A stretch of 64,000 bases of DNA, from assembly GCA_033065855.1 (NCBI GenBank), contig JAVXUO010001502.1, positions 1 to 64,000 of the forward strand. Direction: 5' to 3'. Source of the stretch: Escallonia rubra (Eukaryota; Streptophyta; Magnoliopsida; Escalloniales; Escalloniaceae). Positions 57,669 to 64,000 of the stretch are shown piece by piece. A model generated the notes under the pieces. The model had not been told where the DNA came from and made no database searches. It saw nothing but the letters and a program-made list of their open reading frames with translations. Both the position numbers and the translations under genes were made by a program. Each line of letters begins with the position of its first letter. Position 1 is the stretch's first letter.

Positions 57669-58270
57669 TGTAAATGGCCAAAATTTTTCTAAGTGTTCGA
57701 GACCAATGTTTCTATTTGGTCATTCGCCACATAGTGTAGCGGACACTCTAAAGGGCCAAAAGTTTTCTAAGTGGTGAAGGCCAATGTTTCTGCTTGGTTG
57801 TTCGCTACATAATGTAGCGGAAGGTCTAAAGGGCCAAAAGTTTTCTAAGTAATGGAGGCCAATGTTTCTGTTTGGCCATCCATCACATAGTGTAGCGGAC
57901 GGTCTAAATGGCCAATTTTTTTTTAAGTGTTGGAGGCCAATATTTTTGCTTGGCCGTCCGCCACATAGTGTAGTGGAGGGTCTACAGGGCCAAAATTTTT
58001 CTAAGTACTGGAGGCCAATGTCTCTGCTTGGCCGTCCGCCACATAGTGTAGCGGACGGTCTAAATGGCTAAAAATTTTCAAAGTGTTGGAGGCCAATGTT
58101 TCTGCTTGGCCGTCTGTCACATAATGTAGCGGACGGTCTAAATGGCCAAATTTTTTCTAAGTGTTGGAGGCCAATGTTTCTGCTTGGCCGTCCGCCACAT
58201 AGTGTAGCAAACGATGTAAATGGCCAAAAGTTTTCTAAGTATTGGAGGCTAATGTTTCTGCTTGGCCAAT
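57669..58270. repeat. Palindrome array, copy 2
   Basis: 573 bp (57669-58241) equal in length to copy 1. The first ~370 bp is almost identical to copy 1, the last ~200 bp is clearly more diverged. It continues for one partial unit (TTGGAGGCTAATGTTTCTGC) to about 58270. Confidence 0.93.
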
Positions 58271-58423
58271 GGTACGGTAAGATGTAAAGTAATCTAATGA
58301 TACGGTTAAATTTGAATATGAATAAACATCTAGGATTATTACAAGTTTATTACAAAGTCTATAATTGAAATACAACATCCACAAACTTGATGGCTCATAA
58401 AAGATTATTACAAAGTTCGCAGA

Positions 58424-58862
58424 CTAAATGTGCACCTCATCTTCTTCAGCATCATCTTTTTCCTCGTCTGGTAAACACCTTGGACTTATCCCTAGTGCCT
58501 TGTAATGGTTCCGCTTGTCATGGTTGGTCATTTTGTTGCACAATGCACACCTTCTAAGCTTTCTAGGTTAGGTTGCTTGTTCAATAAAGCTTTTCATCCG
58601 TGTAGATCTCTTGCGGCCTTTTGTTTGTCATATAATTGGATCCAAAGGTTGGATATTACTGTCTTCTTCCTCAACTGGCTCACCATCTTTTGATCCATGC
58701 GTATGCTCAGTGTCAACCGCATTGCTGACTGAAGCTACTGCAAACTAGTCAACGATGGGTTCTTGCTGCTCCGCTAGGCCTAGATCACGGATATGTTTAT
58801 ATCCAGCCATTGTAGTAGCACCCTTTATGGACAAACGTGTGAACATTATCACCAGATTATTA
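58424..58862 (-). pseudogene. FAR1/MULE-type transposase, C-terminal exon
   Basis: Minus-strand reading from about 58862: TRLSIKGATTMAGYKHIRDL, then, with in-frame stops, an RRCALCNKMTNHDKRNHYKA zinc-knuckle-like segment and an acidic end (EEKDDAEEDEVHI) with TAG at 58424-58426. FAR1-type transposases usually end with such a CCHC-like knuckle after the SWIM domain. A TTGCAG acceptor near 58867 fits an exon start. The upstream part of the same gene is at 63370-64000, separated by LTR sequence. Confidence 0.65.
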
Positions 58863-59785
58863 TACTGCAACATCTTTGATTATTCAAAATTAGTATATGG
58901 ATGTAATAGCCCCGAAAATTAGGAGCTCTGCCATCCCGAACTCCCAGAACGTTAACCTACTGGATCACATCAAACCCTGTCAAATTTGTTCATAACACAT
59001 ATTCCAAATCACCTAATTCAACATCAACTCAGATTTCTTAAAGTACTAGATTACAAACTGCTTAGCTTTAACTATTACAGTTTAGGTCCTTCATAATTCA
59101 AATTCCTAAGGACAAATAATGATACCGACCCGTGTAGGGGTCTTACAAGCTGCGTTTCATGCAGGCTTCAGACCAGCCTTATACCGCCTCCCCACCAAAC
59201 GGATACCCAGGTCAACATAGAAAAATCAACAATATCAATGAGCATTAACATAAGCTCAATTCACCAAAATTAGATTGGATTGCAATAACCATAACATACC
59301 AAAATAAGTCATCATTCAGAATTCCAGAAGAAAACCACAAATAAACAGCAAAACGATTGTGAATAGTTATCGAATTTAGGCACAACAATTTGGAAGAACG
59401 GATACAAATAATTGTCAAATTTTCTCAGCATGCAATACAGGCGAGCATCACAAGATTTTCAAATAATCGATTTAGGTTCAATATTGGGTTTTCTGGGCAA
59501 TAACATGCTGATATCAATACATACTTCAGAGTTCGACATTAGTCATAAGTAAATCAAAGGAGTACTTACGAGTACGAGTTATCAAAATAAGGGTTCGGAC
59601 GAACGTCCTTACCCAGGGTTCAGATAGAATCCCTTACCTAGATCTGCAACTAAATTACCCTAATCGGAAGTCTTTAGCTTTAACCTAAACGGAATAATCA
59701 AATCATTAGAATACAACCTACAATACAATATTATAACTTAATACAGACTCACACATACTCCCAAAATGAACCTCGTTCAGCGGGT

Positions 59786-60262
59786 TTATAAAATTACCAA
59801 AACGTCCCTGGGGTGTAAAATTACCAAAATGTCCCTCCCGGACTTAAATCACCAAAATGGTCTTCTCGTAAGTAGAATCACTATAATAACCTCATCATAC
59901 GTAATTTTACCTAGAAATACCTTTCTTAGGTCAAATTATCTAAATACCCCCTCGGAGTGACAAATTACCAAAATACTCCCTTCCACACTTGAATCACAAA
60001 AGCAGCCTTCCCACAAGTAAAATTACTCGAACAACCTTACTGTATGTGAATTTACCTCAAGATACCTCTTACATGTAAAATTACCAAAGTACCCATTCGG
60101 GGTGACAAATTACCAAAATACCCCTCGTTACACTTAAATCATCAAAATGACCCTTCCGTAAGCAAAATCACTAAAATATCCTTAACTCATGCAACTTAAC
60201 TCAAAAATACCCTTTATGGGTAAAATTACCAAAATACCCCCTTGGGGCGGCAAATTATCAAA
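59786..60262. repeat. AAATTACCAAAATACCCC minisatellite in LTR Y
   Basis: At least ten degenerate copies of AAATTACCAAAATRCCCC and AAATCACCAAAATGxxC, spaced about 35-45 bp. It includes AAATTATCAAAATACCCC at the right end. Confidence 0.8.
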
Positions 60263-60827
60263 ATACCCCTGGGGTTTCGGCACCGAAAAATCTCAAAAAA
60301 TCTTAAAATGCTATTTTAAGCATCCTGATATCATTTCAGGGGTAAAAAGTATTTCAGAGAATTTTAGCCCGAAAATCCCGAACTGGTGTCCGGACCGAGC
60401 GCTAAAAGGCCAGTTTTGCGAAAAATACCTATTATCCTCGAAATGGCCCAAAATTTTAGAACATGAAACAAATCATTGAAATAAGGTTTTCATAAAATTT
60501 TCATATTAAAATAACTTGGTTTCTATGCTAATTAAATCGATAATTGTGGTTAATTGATACCCTAATTTAGCGCCCTTCCAGACACCAAAAATTCCCAAAC
60601 AATTCCAGAGTGTAAATCTCATAAAATATTAGGGGTTACAGTTTTAGACTTTGTCTAATTTCGAACTTAACTATTTATAAAAATTCGTGAAAAAAACTGT
60701 CTAATTAAATTTTTATATGTAGCGACGATTACGGTTACTATTTGGATCACACACCTACTATTTTATCAAAATACACGCACTTCGTCTTTTTCAACTTCAC
60801 TGGGCTGCTCGAACACTCACTGAAATG

Positions 60828-60946
60828 CTTCCTTTATGCACATACCCACTACCTCACTTAAACACATTCATTACACCCATTAACATACACATTAACACAC
60901 TTATACCCATGAATTACACGCCTATACACATGAATCACACACCCAC
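60828..60946. repeat. CA-rich minisatellite (ACACATTAACACAC type)
   Basis: Repeated CACAYYYAxxxCACCCA words. It abuts the TGTCACACCCC boundary of the next LTR. Confidence 0.75.
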
Positions 60947-62724
60947 TGTCACACCCCTGACCCGGAGGCGGACCTACACATACTATTTCAAGATATTCTT
61001 GCTTACCAGAAATATAATACCAAGGAATTTATCAAGAAAATAACCTCAAGAGGAAATCAGAGCTCTACATATACCCCAAATCAACAGCATTTTCATGCGT
61101 CATCAAAGTTTAATAATTGCAATGGAAATCTAATAACAATAGTCACCTCCCAAACTTTGGGAGTTCTCAAAAGTCACTTATGAAAACTATTACAAATATC
61201 TTATTTTCAAATCACTAAAGAAAGTCTAAAATTAAAGAACAGTTCCGACTCATACTTATAAATAACTCCTCTACTGGTGTCTCAGCTTAATTACCTGAAA
61301 TGGGAGGAGGGGGGTGAGCACAAAGCCCAGTAAAGATCACACGCACACACCAACGGAGTACAACAGAGGTATCCAATAATATGTAGCTGAGTCAAATGAA
61401 ACAAATGAAAGCTAAAGTGCATAGACGATAAATAAGCATGGCACGACAAATCTCATTTCAGAGTATTAACCCATCAAAGGTCGAATCAAAGTCAAAGTCA
61501 AAGGAGCGCATTCGAATAATTAAACTAATAATTGAATACAATACAATAACGTAATACGTGACTGTAAAGCACGTTAACGTAAGTACGTGAAGATTCTAAA
61601 TTCAAAGTTTGCATACTGGTAGCAATTGCCATATCATATCATGGCATCATGTTAACCTAAGTACGTAAATGTTCTAAAATATTAGTTCAATTCAAAGAGG
61701 TCAAACGGACATCAAAGTATTTCACCGATATACGAGCCGCAAAAGTGTCAAAACTTGCATTTCAATAAAGACGACTTAACGATTTCAAAAACTACTCAAT
61801 ATTAGACTCGAATCAAAGAGGACAAAGAGATGAGGTTAACAGAATTGGAATCGTTTGAATCCAAGTTCGTACGGTTTCAAAAAATTTAAATAACGACATA
61901 TGGGCAAAAAGGTTAACAAATGATGTGCACCACGTCAAAATTGACACGTGGCAAGGCCACTTCACAAATTACACGGCGACTTCTCCTCCAAAATCCTTTC
62001 AATTACTTTAAACAATTCATTGGTAATGATGGATAATGATCGGTAGTAAATGGCAATGGTGCTCAACACTTGTACCAGTGCAGAATAAACAGAAAGAGAA
62101 AGAGTTGCTCTGCTACGGCAAACAGCAGCGTCAGTCGGAAAATATGAAATAGCAGATATCACAACAACCGACGCATGAAAATTTTAGAATTGGTGTACCC
62201 ACGCGATACAAAAACATCAAGTCAGAACGAATAAATTATAATTTTGGTGAAAGATAAATTCCTCATCGATTCAGAATCAAAGTAATAAAATTGATCAATA
62301 GAATAATGATAACGAAGCGGATCTGTACATGAAACTCTTACCTCAAATTTACGCAATAATCTTCACCAAATCGCGTACGCTTCTGAAAATCTCAAAACCT
62401 AAATATTGTAATTAGTTCACTTACGTTAAAATCTTAACAACTACAATTCTAATATGATATAATTCATCCTTATAATCAAAAGTGGGTGCAAGATTCTTAA
62501 CAATTGTGCGTAGAAAATTACAATCCCTCCAAAACCCTAGTTTTTCCCTTCTGTTATTTCTCTGTAAGGCAAAACTGAATATGTTGATAAATAGACTTGG
62601 TTAGCCTTATAGTCTCTAAGTTTGATAAATAATTAGAAGACCCCTAAATATTCATTACTTCTTTGAAAATACCCCCAAAATAATTAAATTTGCAAAGATG
62701 CCTTAAACATAACAATAATTTAAT

Positions 62725-62769
<45 letters not shown>

Positions 62770-63369
62770 CTTGCCTCTTTCGTCTTCCCTCCAATTCCTT
62801 CTCTGTTTTCTATTCTTAAGTTTTCAGGTTCATGGTTACTATTCATCCGAGATTCCCCCTCTTTTGTTTTGTTTATTTTCAATTTCCTCCCCGACTTTTC
62901 TTTCCACTTTATCTTATTCTTCTTTATCCAAATCCATTAGTTTATAATTATATTCCATTAGTCATCAGGTAAAAAGGAGGAGCTGGCACTATCTTGTAAC
63001 CAATTCTCCAAAATTTGATACCTAATGCCACTTTTCATAATTTACAAAATAGCCCCCCAACTTTGCCTAATTGCATTTAAGCCCCAAAAAGTTTCCAATC
63101 TTCATTAATTTAACTAGATGTCACTAAAACATAGACCATCACTCATTTTATTATTTTTCATGTCTAAAACATTAATTACATATATGCCCCCAAGGTTTTC
63201 CAAAATTAGGAAAATGCCCCCAATATTTCAAAATTTACATTTTTGGCCAAAAATTCTTTTAAGCTTCGATACTCTACTAATACTCGAGCATTGCCCAAAA
63301 TTAATGTCCGTCTATTTTTTGGATCACCCATGGTTATTTTAACCCGTTCCCAAAGTTCAGGGTATTACA
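60947..63369 (-). repeat. LTR (2.4 kb), minus strand, related to the 12336-14652 LTR
   Basis: Minus strand starts TGTAATACCCTGAACTTTGG at 63369 and ends CAGGGGTGTGACA at 60947, the same end pattern as the 5' LTR at 12336-14652. It is followed by ACGGA on the right, one mismatch from ATGGA left of 58893. No primer binding site next to its 3' end, so it is a solo or nested LTR. Confidence 0.65.
62729..62766. repeat. (TA)n microsatellite
   Basis: About 19 TA units within the LTR; no element ends abut it. Confidence 0.93.
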
Positions 63370-64000
63370 ACGGATGCTCCGGAAAGGTAATGGTACCATG
63401 CAACCTGTTTGCAACCTTAGTCCATCGCAGTAAGACGTATTTATCGGAGATTGCCTCGATATTCTTTTGAGTGAAAAACTGCAGAATGTGTCTACACAGC
63501 ATGCCATGGAACTCAAACTTCTTGCAAACACACGTCACTGAATTCGTCTTTGTGTCATGGCTCACCGTGTACAGTCTACGCACTTTCTCAGGGGCGAGGT
63601 CGTTCATCAACGAATAAACCTTGTATTCACGTGTAGATTTTTTTGCCATTTTTTTATATTGTATCGTCCCGATTTTTGCAACTCTACTTGGTATTGCATG
63701 AACATCTCCTTCTTATAGACTTTTGCACCATTCACCTCCAGCAGGATCTCAAGCAACTTTCTTCTTTATTTGTACGTGCTTACAAAGTCCGCAGTCCTTT
63801 CTTTTACGAATATATGTGCAACTGCTTTTTTGGGTACTTATAAAGAAACTCTTCAAATTTGTAGCTGTACCTACATAGCTATCGAATATGGCATTCATAG
63901 ACTCACTCATGCTTGTCGTTTTCATGCCCGCTAGAAAAATACCTTTTTTATGCAAACGCTAGTCCAATGCTCTTTGAAATCATACAAGTGTTGGAGCCAC
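63370..64000 (-). pseudogene. FAR1/MULE-type transposase, SWIM-domain part (runs off the window)
   Basis: The minus strand at 63955-63749 reads GIFLAGMKTTSMSESMNAIF, DSYVGTATNLKSF, typical of the end of the MULE/FAR1 transposase domain. 63649-63370 reads YKVYSLMN..., VTCVCKKFEFHGMLCRHILQ and ISDKYVLLRWTK, a SWIM zinc finger (C-x-C...C-x-H) with the usual FAR1 sequence after it. A frame change near 63650-63750 and stops upstream show decay. The frame is cut at 63369 by the LTR; the C-terminal exon reappears at 58862. The N-terminal part lies beyond 64000. In MULEs this protein cuts the TIRs; FAR1/FHY3 are its domesticated relatives. Confidence 0.82.

Larger units (their letters stand above)
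58893..60946 (-). repeat. LTR-type sequence (family Y) inserted in the transposase gene
   Basis: The left boundary TGTAATAGCCCCGAAAATTAGG (minus-strand LTR end GGGGCTATTACA) is preceded by ATGGA. It contains an AAATTACCAAAATACCCC minisatellite and the segment CCCGAACTGGTGTCCGGACC near 60375, also found in the E2 312-bp units. There is no coding. Its other boundary against the next LTR is unclear. Confidence 0.55.

Noticed and set aside
50850..58270. Regularly spaced repeats that superficially look like a CRISPR array
   Set aside because: Plant nuclear context, units vary, the spacers are themselves conserved repeats, and there are no cas genes.

Overview
The window is from a plant nuclear genome: seed plant, probably a eudicot. 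The evidence is TTTAGGG-type telomeric repeats, plant-only domains (B3/REM, plant mobile domain, CYP94, FAR1-type transposase), plant transposon lineages and a fragment of plastid 23S rRNA. I see no intact ordinary host gene and no tRNA or rRNA gene. Nearly everything is transposable elements inserted into, or stacked against, one another, as in gene-poor heterochromatin. There are single ambiguous bases at 17024 and 28513.

Layout. 1-9947: a decayed Ty3/gypsy element of the Tat lineage (gag, protease, RT/RNase H, second RNase H, integrase, antisense extra ORF, 13-bp satellite-like array, PPT, truncated 3' LTR); the 5' LTR lies off the window. 9948-10418: unidentified segment ending in poly(A). 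10419-14652: minus-strand LTR element with a 2.3-kb 5' LTR, a 1.4-kb non-coding interior and a truncated 3' LTR. 14653-17967: AT-rich DNA with a 250-bp triplication. 17968-28273: four terminal-inverted-repeat (TIR) elements in a row, separated only by short (TA)n: E1 (18034-20227, B3 gene fragment), M1 (20243-20451, MITE), E2 (20495-26904, 2.5-kb inverted arms around a plant-mobile-domain fragment) and E3 (26920-28261). 28274-37140: AT-rich DNA with Helitron pieces, two plastid 23S fragments and a CACTA element (30428-34182) holding another B3 fragment. 37141-47175: a short-LTR retroelement whose 5' end is split by a 6.1-kb CACTA element (37381-43514) and whose 3' LTR is split by a 2.4-kb Helitron (44629-47053). 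47259-47738: 5' fragment of a CYP94 P450. 47880-64000: what looks like the remains of a large autonomous Mutator-like element (MULE). It has a plus-strand plant-mobile-domain/C48-peptidase gene and a minus-strand FAR1-type transposase gene converging on a palindrome-rich array. A 6.2-kb Helitron interrupts the array and 4.5 kb of LTR sequence interrupts the transposase.

Main story. E1, M1, E3 and the 47880-64000 locus share the palindrome core CCGCTACA...TGTAGCGG. E1, M1 and E3 also share GGGAGYTGAT ends in TA microsatellites. I read them as one (TA)n-targeting MULE-like family: a decayed autonomous member plus small derivatives carrying host gene fragments. E2 has different ends but the same target preference and a related plant-mobile-domain gene. 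The best-preserved coding unit is a five-exon TNPA-like gene in the second CACTA element (41176-42856), which reads through without a stop.
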